Source: an uncultured Prevotella sp.
GTDB taxonomy: Bacteria; Bacteroidota; Bacteroidia; Bacteroidales; Bacteroidaceae
DNA length: 64,000 bases
Reading direction: 5' to 3'
NCBI GenBank assembly: GCA_902495455.1
Contig: CABUXJ010000001.1
Location: forward strand, 91,456 to 155,455
Shown: one piece after another, positions 54,070 through 63,903 of the stretch
Position numbering within the stretch: the first letter of the stretch is position 1
Layout: each line of letters opens with the position of its first letter
Notes under the pieces: generated by a model
What the model was told of the DNA's origin: nothing
What the model saw: the letters and a program-made list of their open reading frames with translations, nothing else
Database searches by the model: none
Made by a program: the position numbers and the translations under genes

Positions 54070-55857
54070 ATGAAAAAGAACAAGTTATTCTTAGCGTTGC
54101 TCGCTTTCGCATGCACGTCGTTCTACGCATGCTCGAGCAGCGATGATGAAGTGACCGAAACCGGTACTGACCCCGGCGTAGAGACAGGTGACATCACGGA
54201 AGGTAGCCGCTTTATGACGGTGCAGATTATTAATCCTGCAGGGACAAAAGCTACGGACGGAAGCTTTGAAAAAGGCTCTGCAGATGAGAATAAAGTCAAC
54301 AACCTTCGTTTCTACTTCTTCGACGACAACGGCGCCCCCATTACAGTAAACGCGACTGCCGCTGTTAATAACAACAAGAATTTTGTCGACGCTAAGGAAG
54401 ACGATATCATTCCCGCAGGAGACAACATGCCGAATGTGGAGAAGATTATCAAGGCAACAATCGTAATCAACACCAAGGCTGGTGACAACATCAATGTGAA
54501 AAAGATCGTTGCTGTCGCAAATCATGGTGTAGCCTCTCTTGGAGAATCCCCCTTGTCTCTTGCTGACCTCTGTGCCAAAGTCGGTGATTACAGCAGCGTC
54601 TCCCAAACCGTAGACGGCACTACGACCAACGACAACTTCCTCATGACAAGCTCTTCTTATGCCGATGCAAACGGACAGGTTACGGCTGTTGACATTGAGT
54701 CGGGCAATCTTTGCAACACCAAGGAAGCTGCCGAAGCCAACCCTGTCAACATCTACATCGAGCGTGTGGTCGCTAAGGTCAAAATGGACATGAACTGGGG
54801 CGAGGGCATTGAGACGGATGACGTGACATTCGGAGGCGAAACCGTTAAGGCGGTGAAGCTGAAGGATGGCGACAACTACGTCACCGTCAATGTCGACGGA
54901 ACGGACAAACAACTGTATGTCATCTTCACCAAATGGGACGTCACAGGCTCCGCTACCGAATCATATCTGATCAAGAAGGTGGGTAGCACAACGGCATGGA
55001 ACGGTCTGTTCACGGGATGGAACGCTCCCACGAGCTTCCGTTCTTACTGGGCAGAGAACACAACCGGTGTCACCAATACGACCATTGAGCATTTCAATTA
55101 TAATGAAATTGGCCAGAACTTCAAGACGGGAAATGTCTACTGCCTTGAGAACGCCGGTGACGCCGGTGTTGCGGACGGTTCAAAGGCTGTCTACGACCCG
55201 AAGGCTACAATCACCAACCGTACTCAGGCTATCATCGCAGCAACTCTGGTGACTGTCGATGGAGGTGTGGCTACAGCATTGGGACTGGTTAATTTTGGTG
55301 GAGCATATTATAAAGAAGAAGGAGCGACGGCGACTATTTTGGGTTTCCTGCCAAGTAAAATATATACGGATAAGGATAATAGAAATAATATGACTTTAAT
55401 ACCGGCATCAGATGTTGAATTTGTTACTGCGACTACGGCCCATGCTGCCGATGCAGACAGCGAGACAAGTCCGAGATACTTTAGTTATTTGCAGCTGACT
55501 TCTACCGCAACGTCAAATACATATTATGATGAAAACGGGAATACATTGACTACAGAGGCTGTAAACAACATGCTGAAATCACTGCCCGGTACGAAGGTTT
55601 GGCATGAAGGTAGAACTTATTACTATACAGACATTGAGCACTTCGGTGCTGACGAAGCAAAGGGCAAGTACGGCGTGGTCCGCAACCATGTCTATGACAT
55701 CAACCTCACGTCTGTCAAAGGTTTGGGAACTCCGGTGCTTGATCCCACAGAGGACATCATTCCCCAGAAGCCGGAGAACGTCGACACATACATCGCCGCT
55801 CAGATCAATATCCTCTCCTGGCGTATCGTCAAGCAGGATGTAAGTCTGGAGTGGTAA
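54070..55857 (+). CDS. Mfa1-like major fimbrial subunit (type V pilin)
   Basis: 595 residues. Lipoprotein signal LAFACTSFYACSSSDDEV (lipobox FYAC), then an N-terminal P_gingi_FimA-type domain (FMTVQIINPAGTKATDGSFE, VNNLRFYFFDDNG, INTKAGDNINVKKIVAVANH). The C-terminal Mfa1 domain has VRNHVYDINLTSVKGLGTPV and ends INILSWRIVKQDVSLEW, as typical fimbrillins do. In this pilus class the lipidated precursor is trimmed by a protease at the surface and subunits join by strand exchange. Base composition (AT-rich stretch at 55290-55400) differs from neighbours, consistent with a variable surface antigen. A strong hairpin follows. Confidence 0.9.
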   Translation: MKKNKLFLALLAFACTSFYACSSSDDEVTETGTDPGVETGDITEGSRFMTVQIINPAGTKATDGSFEKGSADENKVNNLRFYFFDDNGAPITVNATAAVNNNKNFVDAKEDDIIPAGDNMPNVEKIIKATIVINTKAGDNINVKKIVAVANHGVASLGESPLSLADLCAKVGDYSSVSQTVDGTTTNDNFLMTSSSYADANGQVTAVDIESGNLCNTKEAAEANPVNIYIERVVAKVKMDMNWGEGIETDDVTFGGETVKAVKLKDGDNYVTVNVDGTDKQLYVIFTKWDVTGSATESYLIKKVGSTTAWNGLFTGWNAPTSFRSYWAENTTGVTNTTIEHFNYNEIGQNFKTGNVYCLENAGDAGVADGSKAVYDPKATITNRTQAIIAATLVTVDGGVATALGLVNFGGAYYKEEGATATILGFLPSKIYTDKDNRNNMTLIPASDVEFVTATTAHAADADSETSPRYFSYLQLTSTATSNTYYDENGNTLTTEAVNNMLKSLPGTKVWHEGRTYYYTDIEHFGADEAKGKYGVVRNHVYDINLTSVKGLGTPVLDPTEDIIPQKPENVDTYIAAQINILSWRIVKQDVSLEW

Positions 55858-55904
55858 TAAACATTCCGAAAGGAAAAAACTCTTATCAGATTTAGGATAT
55901 GAGA

Positions 55905-55965
55905 CGAAAGTCCTGATGGCAGGAAACCGCGGCAATCGCGCTGCGGTTTCCTCATCAGACTTCGG
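55905..55965 (+). terminator. Hairpin after the major fimbrial subunit gene
   Basis: CGAAAGT-CCTGATG and AGGAAACCGC pair with GCGGTTTCCT, CATCAG and ACTTCG. No U-tract follows, so it is more likely a 3'-end stabiliser or partial attenuator than a full terminator, which would let the major subunit outnumber the downstream minor subunits. Confidence 0.65.
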
Positions 55966-56002
55966 TTCTCGATATGTCCTTGAATTAATTTAAAGACATT
56001 AG

Positions 56003-57079
56003 ATGAATACTTTGCATAATATCAGACAGATGATAATGGTGTTGACAGCACTGTTTCTGATAACGTCGTGCGACAGCCTCGTCTATGACGATGAGGGCGA
56101 TTGCGCGGTCACTTACCGCTTGAAGTTCCGCTATGACATGAACCTGAAGTTTGCCGATGCCTTCGCCAATGAAGTGAAGTCGGTAAGCCTCTATGCGTTC
56201 GACGAAGAGGGGACGCTGGTGTGGACGTCGTCCGAACGGGGAGCGGCTCTCGCGTCTGATGATTATGCGATGACGTTGTCTCTCGCTCCGGGCAAATATC
56301 GCCTTGTGGCGTGGTGCGGACTGGGTGACTGTGACTCATTCACGTTGCCTGACGCCAACCCCGCGGAGAACGTCAACGGCCTGAACTGCCGCATCAACGG
56401 CGTGACGGCAACACAACAGCAGCCTTTCCGTTCGGACAAGGACCTGCAACCGCTGTTCCACGGCATGATGGACGTCGTGCTGCCGGACAGTGACGATGGA
56501 GAAGACTATACTTACACAATGCGGCTGACGAAGGACACCAACGTGTTCCGCGTCGTGTTGCAACACCTGTCGGGTGAGGACGTCAATCCCGACGACTTTG
56601 AATTCAGCATCGAGGACAACAACGGATGGTTGGCTTACGACAACTCCATGCTTATGGAGGCTCCGGTCGTCTATCGTCCGTGGGCTGTCTATCCGGTGGA
56701 AGCCGGTGTCGGTTCCGGCGAAAGCGAAGCCAAGACGCATGCCGGCGCTGCGACACGCGCCATCACCGAGGTCAAGGCCGTGGTCGCAGAGATGACGACC
56801 AACCGTCTGTTCGTAAGGGACTGGACGCGATTTGCCAAGCCAATGCTGAAGATACGCGCCGTCGAAAGCGGCAAAACGGTAGTGTCCCTGCCGGTGATAG
56901 ACTATGCCTTGATGGTCAAAGGCAAGCATCTTGAGGAAATGGACGATCAGGAATACTTGGACAGGGCCGACGAATATAACATGACGCTCATCCTTGATGA
57001 AAACAACAAGTGGGTAAGCACCGTGATAAACATCCTCTCATGGCGACTCGTCGTCAACAACGTAGATGTGGGCGTATGA
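56003..57079 (+). CDS. FimB/Mfa2-type fimbrial anchor lipoprotein (DUF1812)
   Basis: 358 residues. Lipobox LITSC (Cys about 23) is followed by DSLVYDDEGDCAVTYRLKFR, the signature of FimB/Mfa2 proteins, and a first beta-sandwich (VKSVSLYAFDEEGTLVWTSS, PGKYRLVAWCGLGD). The second domain ends VINILSWRLVVNNVDVGV. Mfa2 anchors the fimbria to the outer membrane and limits its length. Position straight after the major subunit matches mfa1-mfa2 in Porphyromonas. Confidence 0.9.
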   Translation: MNTLHNIRQMIMVLTALFLITSCDSLVYDDEGDCAVTYRLKFRYDMNLKFADAFANEVKSVSLYAFDEEGTLVWTSSERGAALASDDYAMTLSLAPGKYRLVAWCGLGDCDSFTLPDANPAENVNGLNCRINGVTATQQQPFRSDKDLQPLFHGMMDVVLPDSDDGEDYTYTMRLTKDTNVFRVVLQHLSGEDVNPDDFEFSIEDNNGWLAYDNSMLMEAPVVYRPWAVYPVEAGVGSGESEAKTHAGAATRAITEVKAVVAEMTTNRLFVRDWTRFAKPMLKIRAVESGKTVVSLPVIDYALMVKGKHLEEMDDQEYLDRADEYNMTLILDENNKWVSTVINILSWRLVVNNVDVGV

Positions 57080-57205
57080 CGGTGGCTTCCACAAATCAAA
57101 AGCGAACATTCATAACAACAATACATATATATAATAAGGAGATAACGACAGAGACACGACAAGTCTGACTGTCGACAACCGTAGATAAACAGAGAAGTAG
57201 GGATA

Positions 57206-58387
57206 ATGTACTGTACGATACGACACATATTGTCATTGGCTTCGATAGCATGCCTTCTGCTGCTGTCTGCTTGTGGCCGTAGTGGCGATACAGTCTTCAT
57301 GGACGACGAAGTGGTGTCCACGGAAGAAGGTATGGTCACGCTCGTATTGAATACAGAAGTTATCGGCATGACACGCGCGGGAGTGACCGATGTGCCGGAC
57401 AACGAAAAGATGAAAACCCTGCGCATCGTTATCTTGCATCCCGACGGCAGGGTGGAACACAACAGGTTCATTGACTTCGAAAGCGTGCAGACGCAATCCA
57501 ACATACAATTATTTGAGGTAAGGCGTCTTGAGAAGAAGACCATCTATCTGTTGGCCAATGAGGAAAGCGTCGGCGGACTTCCCGATCTGAACGCCTATAC
57601 GGCGGGAACGGCAGGATTTAAGGCCGCAGTGGACGATTTCCATTTCGTGCCGTCATTCTCCCACGACACTCCCATCCCCATGAGTTCCGTATATGAGATA
57701 GAGACAGGTGTCGGGAGCAGCCGTATCGAGCGGCAGTTATATTTGGTTCGCGCCGCCACCAAGTTCACGTTCCGGTTTAAGAATTTGTGGAGCTACGACA
57801 TGCAAGTGACCGAATTGAAGGTAAACAACATAGCGGACCGTATGTATCTGATGCCCCACAAGCAGAACCCCGGCACGCCGCTTCCGTTCTTAGAGAACGA
57901 CGGCAGCACGACGACCCACTACTGGGTGGACTGGTTGAAAAAGGTGTCGGACGAAACGCAGCAATATCCGGATGACAAGACATTGGCGGATTGGCGCGGC
58001 TGGATCAACGATTACGACATCCCCGGGACGGCGAAACATGCGGCAAAAGATGTAACGCCGGCATCCTTCACCGTGCCCAAATACAATAACAGAACGCCGG
58101 GAGAAGCCGAGTTCTACCTGTATCTGCCCGAAAGTAAGAACTTGATTGACAAGGCAGAGCCATACGGAGAACAGGCATATACTATGGACTTTACGTTCAC
58201 GTATACACAGAACAACAGACCCCGTACGAAGACATTCTCGAAAAAAGCTTTCGACAATCTGAGAGCGTTGTTCCGCAATACACACGTTGTGGTGGACGTC
58301 GCGCTCATTCAGGGAAATACAATCACGCTGACTTACACGGTTTGTCCGTGGTTGGAATATACAATAAATATACCTTCATTCGAATAA
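57206..58387 (+). CDS. Fimbrial accessory/minor subunit lipoprotein
   Basis: 393 residues. Lipobox LLSAC (Cys about 23). The mature part has FimA-like features (EEGMVTLVLNTEVIGMTRAG, KMKTLRIVILHPDGRVEHNR, KKTIYLLANEESVGGLP) and a C-terminal fimbrillin-like strand end (GNTITLTYTVCPWLEYTINI). It probably is a minor or tip-proximal subunit, comparable in position to Mfa3/FimC, but sequence does not allow a firm match. Nine bp before the next gene's start, so the two are co-translated. Confidence 0.78.
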   Translation: MYCTIRHILSLASIACLLLLSACGRSGDTVFMDDEVVSTEEGMVTLVLNTEVIGMTRAGVTDVPDNEKMKTLRIVILHPDGRVEHNRFIDFESVQTQSNIQLFEVRRLEKKTIYLLANEESVGGLPDLNAYTAGTAGFKAAVDDFHFVPSFSHDTPIPMSSVYEIETGVGSSRIERQLYLVRAATKFTFRFKNLWSYDMQVTELKVNNIADRMYLMPHKQNPGTPLPFLENDGSTTTHYWVDWLKKVSDETQQYPDDKTLADWRGWINDYDIPGTAKHAAKDVTPASFTVPKYNNRTPGEAEFYLYLPESKNLIDKAEPYGEQAYTMDFTFTYTQNNRPRTKTFSKKAFDNLRALFRNTHVVVDVALIQGNTITLTYTVCPWLEYTINIPSFE

Positions 58388-58395
58388 ACAACAAA

Positions 58396-61300
58396 ATGGT
58401 GAGAATACAGTCGTTGAAAAAACATATAGGTTGGTGCGCATTGCTGCTTTTGGCTTGCTTGTTCGGCTGCAGTGACGATTTCGTTACAGAAGCCGTCCCC
58501 GAAGGTGAGCATGCCACGATCAGCCTTCAGGTGGATTTGAGCGAAATGGAACAGCTGACCCGGTCCGATATAAGTTCGGATTTGGAAAATCGTGTCAACG
58601 ACTTGTGGATAGGTGTTTATAATGTCAACAGCGGCAAACGCACTGGTTCGGCGTTCATCACCAACAACAAGGCCTTTGATTATCCGGAGCCGACGACCGG
58701 TTCCGTAAAACTTGACACCCAATCGGGAGAGAGCTATATTGTGGCAGTGGCAAACTGTCAGAACAATACGGCCCTCAATATCAAAGGCGCCAACTCCGAG
58801 GAAGTGGTCAACATCAAGGAGCATTTGGACAAGGCGGACACATGGGACAAATTCCGTTCGCTTGCCGTAAAGCAGGATTTCCATGAATACGCCGTTGTCG
58901 ACGCTCCCACCGCCGGTCTGTCCCAAGGACTTGTCATGCAGGGCTCTTATCGTGCATCCGGCCATAGTGGCACTCACAACGACGACAATCCTGAGACCGT
59001 CGTCATCCAACCCGGCAATCAGACCTTGTCCGGACGGATACACCTGCGTCGTCTTTGGACACAGAACACAATCAACATCTCCCCCGACGGCAATGCCATC
59101 GCTCTGGAACTTATAGACATGGAGATTGTCAACATCCCCGAATACACATGGATTCAAGGTCGCGAACAGGGAGCGGATGCCAGCGTCAACCGCGTTCTGG
59201 AGTATGCAAACGCCGGCGACGCCGTATCGCCGGAACTGCCGTCGTCGCCTGACGAGCGCCATCCGAGATACTGGAACTCACTCACGATAACCCCGGCGTC
59301 GATGGATGTCACCACGACCAAGGAGACCGTCGACGGGAAAGAAATCACCAAGACGCTCTATTCATACAGCTTCTGGCAGTATGAGAACAAGCGCACGGGC
59401 CATATCGCCGACGCCACGGGGGACGCGGCATACGCAAAGCGAGAATTGGAGAAGAAGGATGACTCCAATCTTGACACCGGCATCTATACGGCCTTGTGTC
59501 CCGACGGCAAACTCACGTTGAACAACTATGCCACATATCTCCGCTTCAGGGCCAACATCACTTACAGGAACAAGCCGGGCGACAAGATTGACGGCGTCGA
59601 CGGTGACTTCTCGGATGTGACGAACCGCACGGCTTTGGTCACATACGTCGTGCATCTCGGCTATATCGGGAAGGACGCGAATGACTTCAACTGCTACCGC
59701 AATGCGCAATATACTTATAATATTAAGGTGAAGGGTGTCAACAATGTCATTGTCGAGGCTTTCCGAAACGGCGAGAACCAGCCCGGAGCGGAGGGAGAGG
59801 TCAACGACGTTACGGAAACATACTTCAATCTGGACTGCCACTTCAACGTGTTCAACATCTATTTCACAAAAGAGCAATTGGACAAGTTCAATTTTCTCAT
59901 CCGCACGTATGAGAACAATGTCCCCTACGAAATCAAGTACTTCGGAAAAGGTAACTCAAACAATATCAACGAACCGCACGATACGGACAATAAGGACACG
60001 GACCCGAACTGGAAATACTACAGTTGGATACAGTTTGTGCGTAACGACAATATCAAGGCAAATACAGATCTCAATACCGCCGCTTTGGCAGCATTTCCGG
60101 AGCCGGCCGACTATAAGGACCGACTGTATTACCTGAAGGACCTTGCCGACCAGAAGAGTGCTCTGACAAACGGCAAGGACGGTCAGGGCTTTACCGTCTA
60201 TGTGAAAGAATATACCTACGAGGCCGACTATGGAGAGACCGGCTATGGGAATGAAGAGGGTAACACGTGGGTAGGCTATGTCAACCAGCCCAACCGCATC
60301 GCCCAGTTCAATGTCGACCTGCGGGAGTCATCCGACAAAGGCTGCATCTACTATAAGTCAAAATATGCTCTGTCGCAGGAATCCATACAGACATACTACA
60401 ATCTGTCAGGTGTCGGAAGTGACGAGAAAGTCACCGGTCTCGGGATTGAGCACGACAACGAGGTGTTCGGACTGAATCTGAGATGGCCGTCCAGTGTGGC
60501 AGGCTTGGATTCTGACAACGGACGTTATAATGTCTATCTCGGCTATGGAGGAGGAAAAAGCGGAGTCAAATGGAATACAGTCGTTGATTTCACACAACTT
60601 CAATCCATCAACGCAATCAACAATACGAAGCAGACAGCACTCGCCTATCAGGTCCCTACGTCCGCACGCATCACTTCCGTACCTAAAACCGTCCAAATCG
60701 CTTCCAGTTCCCTGAACAGTAATAATTCCGGCAAGTATAACGGTTTGGGCGACAAGGATTTTGACCCCCAAAGCGGTTCCAATGCTCAATATATACATGC
60801 ACTGAACTCATGTATGAACCGCAACAAGGATGAGAACGGTGACGGCATAATCGACAATGCGGAGCTGAAATGGTACGTTCCGGCCACGGGAAAATATCTG
60901 CGTATCATCATCGGACGCAACAGTCTTAGGACGCCGCTCATGAATTACAATCAGACAACTCTTCCGGACGGATGTGCCAACGATGCCAACACACTGTATC
61001 ACTTTGTCGCAAGTGACAACAAGATAGTCTGGGTTGACGAGGGTGCGTCCAGTAGTGTGTTTTATGGTGGAGGAAACTGGTCACACGCGCCCTGGCAGGT
61101 GCGCTGCATAAGAAATCTCGGCACGAACCTCACGACTGTCACAGAAGGAGAGAAAGTCACTCCGGCCTATCTCACGGAGACGAACTCAACGACAAATGGT
61201 GGTGTCGTTAAGGTGTCACGCTATTACGGCGCCTCGCTACGTGAACCTCAGACAGCCCCGCTGCCCATGCACAAGTCCAGCGATGCGTACAACCGTATGG

Positions 61301-61830
61301 CACGTTACGGTTTTGAAATCGCGCCCAGAGGAAACAGTTTTACATCATATACCAGTGAAGAGGCAACGATATTGAGTGGCAAGACTGTGATACCAAACGC
61401 AAGCAATACGGCTTATAGTGATTATTCTGCTGCGATTAACAATAACACGTTCTGTAGCAAATTAGTGACTGCAACAGGCAGAACCGGATGGCGTGTGCCA
61501 AATCAAAAGGAAATTATCATTATGCTGCGAATGGGCATACTCGGAGGTGCTTATTATGCAACATGCACACAAGAGCATTGGGCCAACTATGGCACACCTG
61601 GCAGTTCGTCACTCCCTCTGAGCTGGAACTATCGTCTGCTTACGGTTGATGCGGGCAGTTCAATCGCTACGGCAAATGGAGGCGGATATGCACTTAACGG
61701 TCTGCGCTGCGTGCGCGATCTGACTGCAAAGGAAGCCGGTATGTCCTATTCGGAAATTGTTTCGCAAAAGAGCACGGCCAAGCCGCGACGTCAGCCTGTG
61801 GCGCGTCGCAGAAGCGGCTCCAGACGATGA
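58396..61830 (+). CDS. Large DUF4906-type fimbrial tip/adhesin lipoprotein
   Basis: 1,144 residues from MVRIQSLKKHIGWCALLLLA, lipobox CLFGC (Cys about 25). The start at 58342 is rejected because it overlaps the preceding gene without a signal peptide. N-terminal fimbrillin-like domains (ATISLQVDLSEMEQLTRSD, VNDLWIGVYNVNSGKRTGSA) match DUF4906 proteins that end Bacteroidetes fimbrial operons. The C-terminal third (about 830-1120) contains a lectin- or sulfatase-modifying-like region: NAELKWYVPATGKYLRIIIG, WRVPNQKEIIIMLRMG and GGGYALNGLRCVRD. The likely role is tip adhesin. Odd: the last 18 residues are strongly basic (KPRRQPVARRRSGSRR), unusual for a surface lipoprotein. Confidence 0.85.
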   Translation: MVRIQSLKKHIGWCALLLLACLFGCSDDFVTEAVPEGEHATISLQVDLSEMEQLTRSDISSDLENRVNDLWIGVYNVNSGKRTGSAFITNNKAFDYPEPTTGSVKLDTQSGESYIVAVANCQNNTALNIKGANSEEVVNIKEHLDKADTWDKFRSLAVKQDFHEYAVVDAPTAGLSQGLVMQGSYRASGHSGTHNDDNPETVVIQPGNQTLSGRIHLRRLWTQNTINISPDGNAIALELIDMEIVNIPEYTWIQGREQGADASVNRVLEYANAGDAVSPELPSSPDERHPRYWNSLTITPASMDVTTTKETVDGKEITKTLYSYSFWQYENKRTGHIADATGDAAYAKRELEKKDDSNLDTGIYTALCPDGKLTLNNYATYLRFRANITYRNKPGDKIDGVDGDFSDVTNRTALVTYVVHLGYIGKDANDFNCYRNAQYTYNIKVKGVNNVIVEAFRNGENQPGAEGEVNDVTETYFNLDCHFNVFNIYFTKEQLDKFNFLIRTYENNVPYEIKYFGKGNSNNINEPHDTDNKDTDPNWKYYSWIQFVRNDNIKANTDLNTAALAAFPEPADYKDRLYYLKDLADQKSALTNGKDGQGFTVYVKEYTYEADYGETGYGNEEGNTWVGYVNQPNRIAQFNVDLRESSDKGCIYYKSKYALSQESIQTYYNLSGVGSDEKVTGLGIEHDNEVFGLNLRWPSSVAGLDSDNGRYNVYLGYGGGKSGVKWNTVVDFTQLQSINAINNTKQTALAYQVPTSARITSVPKTVQIASSSLNSNNSGKYNGLGDKDFDPQSGSNAQYIHALNSCMNRNKDENGDGIIDNAELKWYVPATGKYLRIIIGRNSLRTPLMNYNQTTLPDGCANDANTLYHFVASDNKIVWVDEGASSSVFYGGGNWSHAPWQVRCIRNLGTNLTTVTEGEKVTPAYLTETNSTTNGGVVKVSRYYGASLREPQTAPLPMHKSSDAYNRMARYGFEIAPRGNSFTSYTSEEATILSGKTVIPNASNTAYSDYSAAINNNTFCSKLVTATGRTGWRVPNQKEIIIMLRMGILGGAYYATCTQEHWANYGTPGSSSLPLSWNYRLLTVDAGSSIATANGGGYALNGLRCVRDLTAKEAGMSYSEIVSQKSTAKPRRQPVARRRSGSRR

Positions 61831-61854
61831 GGCCGGCGGTAAAGATATCGATAT

Positions 61855-62844
61855 ATGCAAAGGAAACGACATAAAAAGCTGAACGAGATGAAACTCATGT
61901 GCTTCATGATGGCCGTGGCGACCGTAGCGATTACGGCCTGCAGCGGCTCGGCCGGAGGGCGGTCTGCTAAAGCGACCGACACGATCGGGGTTGTGACAGG
62001 CGAGGGTGGGGAACTGCCTTTGCCGGTCATGCCCTCCGGCATTACCGACCCGATCGAGCGCGCCGACTATCTCATGGCCCACTTCTGGGATGCCATGAAC
62101 TTCGCTGACGTGCGTCTTTGCCGCGACACGGCGTTCATGGAGCAAAACTTCGCCAACTTCATCCAGCTCCATGACTACGGAACGACAGACGGCTCACACG
62201 CGGCCATGCGCCGACTGCTTGATGCCGCCACGGCGAGCGAAAGTGCGTTAGCGATGATCCGCTATGTGGCCGAACGCTATCTGAACGACCCGGAGTCGCC
62301 GATGCGCGACGAACGCACGTGGACTGTCTTTCTTGAGGAACTTCTCGCCACGGACGAACTGTCGGAGGACGACCGTCTCAGACCTGCCGCCCTGCTGGCT
62401 ACGGCCCGTAAGAACACCCCCGGCACGGTGGCTGCCGACTTCTCTTATGTCACACGCGACGGCCGTCGGCAGACGCTCCACGGCGCGCTGCCCGCCCGCC
62501 GAACACTCCTGCTCTTCTACGACCCGTCGTGCGAACACTGCGAAGAGGAGATCACGGCTCTCCGCGACAATGACATGCTGGGCATGCTCGTCTCCGAAGG
62601 TGCGCTTCGTGTGCTGGCTGTCTGCGCTGAGGAGGACCGCGCTTTGTGGGAGCGGACCAAGTCTGAACTGCCCGCGGACTGGACTGTGGCCTACGACGTG
62701 AGCGGCATATTGCAGAAGAATCTCTACGTTCTATCCGCCATGCCGACGATATATGTGCTTGACAGCGACAACACTGTCGTCCTGAAAGACCCGCGCTTGG
62801 ATGTCCTATACAACTGGATAGCCGACGAAGCCTCCGGGTTATAA
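61855..62844 (+). CDS. DUF5106 thioredoxin-fold lipoprotein
   Basis: 329 residues from ATG 61855; ATG 61888 (MKLMCFMMAVATVAITAC) is an alternative that gives a shorter n-region. Lipobox AITAC. An N-terminal helical DUF5106 domain (about 60-180, YLMAHFWDAMNFADVRL) is followed by a thioredoxin-like domain (about 195-325) with the redox motif SCEHCEEE (CxxC near 222) and the cis-Pro AMPTIYVLD. This class is thought to reduce or sort disulfides in the periplasm, or to support outer-membrane processes. It is 24 bp after the DUF4906 gene, so it probably belongs to the fimbrial transcript; the adhesin and subunits contain few cysteines, so the substrate is unclear. Confidence 0.85.
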   Translation: MQRKRHKKLNEMKLMCFMMAVATVAITACSGSAGGRSAKATDTIGVVTGEGGELPLPVMPSGITDPIERADYLMAHFWDAMNFADVRLCRDTAFMEQNFANFIQLHDYGTTDGSHAAMRRLLDAATASESALAMIRYVAERYLNDPESPMRDERTWTVFLEELLATDELSEDDRLRPAALLATARKNTPGTVAADFSYVTRDGRRQTLHGALPARRTLLLFYDPSCEHCEEEITALRDNDMLGMLVSEGALRVLAVCAEEDRALWERTKSELPADWTVAYDVSGILQKNLYVLSAMPTIYVLDSDNTVVLKDPRLDVLYNWIADEASGL

Positions 62845-62863
62845 TTTCGAGGGTGTTTTATAT

Positions 62864-62940
62864 AAAACGCAAAGACCGCAAAGACGCAAAGGTGATAGTA
62901 CTGCTGTAAAACCTTTGCGTCTTTGCGTCCTTTGCGTTTT
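62864..62940. repeat. Inverted repeat, CGCAAAG family
   Basis: Arms 62864-62892 and 62912-62940 pair at 27 of 29 positions (AAAACGCAAAGACCGCAAAG and on). The arms consist of CGCAAAGA-type octamers and match the inner arms at 9861-9890. The 19-bp loop is different. It starts 20 bp after the stop of the last operon gene and is followed by a T run on the plus strand, so it can act as the operon terminator. Confidence 0.9.
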
Positions 62941-63012
62941 AATTTTTTTGTTTGAGTTTTAACCGTAACTGTTCAGCGACATGTTAAATGTACTTCAAGA
63001 CCTGGCATAGGA

Positions 63013-63050
63013 GATGCGGTTGGCTGTTTCGCGCATCAACCGCATCTCTT
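63013..63050. repeat. Short perfect hairpin before the recombinase gene
   Basis: GAGATGCGGTTG pairs with CAACCGCATCTC around a 14-base loop. No T run follows. The rest of the 410-bp gap (62845-63254) shows only a weak -7-like element near 63200 (TAGAATTTG, one base too long). Confidence 0.6.
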
Positions 63051-63254
63051 CCACCGGTAAGGGAAAAGGTACTTTTTCTTAAATTATCACATATTTTCTA
63101 CATGCCGTTTATTGGCAGAAGTAAAGACGTAACAAAAACCGCAGAATAGTTACTTTTAACCCTCTTCCGGTGATTTTGTCAGCCAATTTATCTTTTAGAA
63201 TTTGCATATAAACTAAATTGCGGCCCTTAACACAATCATTTATTCAGTAATTAT

Positions 63255-63887
63255 ATGGCTACAATCAAAGTTAAGTATCGTCCGTCGACCGTCAAGGGAC
63301 GGGAGGGGACACTGTTTTTTCAAATCATCCACAGACGAATCGCGCGACAGATCAACACCGGCTACCGCCTCTTCACTCACGAATGGGACAGTGCGCAGGG
63401 TTGGGTAGACGTCACGTCCGCCACCGACGATGTCCGCCATCACTATCTCGAGACGCTGGAGGCCGGTCTGCGGCACGACCTGTCACGACTGCAGACCACC
63501 GTCAGCCGGATAGAGAACAGCGGGCGCGACTACGACGCCGACGGCATTGTCGCCCTCTTCGGGACATCACGGGACGACATTGGTTTTGTCGCTTTCGCTC
63601 GCACGCTCATTGCCCATCTGTCGGGGATTGGGAGGACCAGCATGAGCACCGCCTACGCGACGACAATAAGCAGTTTCCTCCGTTTTCTCGCCGACCGTCG
63701 GGATGTCGCCTTGGCCGACTTCGATTCAGATCTGATGCAGGCATACGAAGTGTGGCTGAGGGCCGGCGGACTGTGTCCGAACTCGTCGTCCTACTACATG
63801 CGCAACCTCAGAGCCATCTACAACCGTGCCGTTGAACGGGAACTGACCGCCCAGAATCACCCCTTCCGCCACGTCTACACCGTATAG
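63255..63887 (+). CDS. Tyrosine recombinase lacking its catalytic domain (truncated)
   Basis: 210 residues. An arm-type DNA-binding domain (about 5-90: VKYRPSTVKGREGTLFFQII, RIARQINTGYRLFTHEWDS) and a phage-integrase SAM-like core-binding domain (about 110-205: FARTLIAHLSGIGRTSMSTA, YATTISSFLRFLADRRDVAL, YYMRNLRAIYNRAVERELT) match Bacteroidetes integrases of about 400 residues. The reading stops with TAG right after NHPFRHVYTV. At this point full-length relatives go on into the catalytic domain with its R-H-R-Y residues. A hairpin follows at once. Either the gene is a remnant, or the second half continues beyond a frame break or insertion past the window edge. Its place beside the switch-controlled fimbrial operon makes it a former or regulatory partner of the inversion sites. 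Confidence 0.8.
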   Translation: MATIKVKYRPSTVKGREGTLFFQIIHRRIARQINTGYRLFTHEWDSAQGWVDVTSATDDVRHHYLETLEAGLRHDLSRLQTTVSRIENSGRDYDADGIVALFGTSRDDIGFVAFARTLIAHLSGIGRTSMSTAYATTISSFLRFLADRRDVALADFDSDLMQAYEVWLRAGGLCPNSSSYYMRNLRAIYNRAVERELTAQNHPFRHVYTV

Positions 63888-63903
63888 ATTCAAGATAGAA
63901 GTG

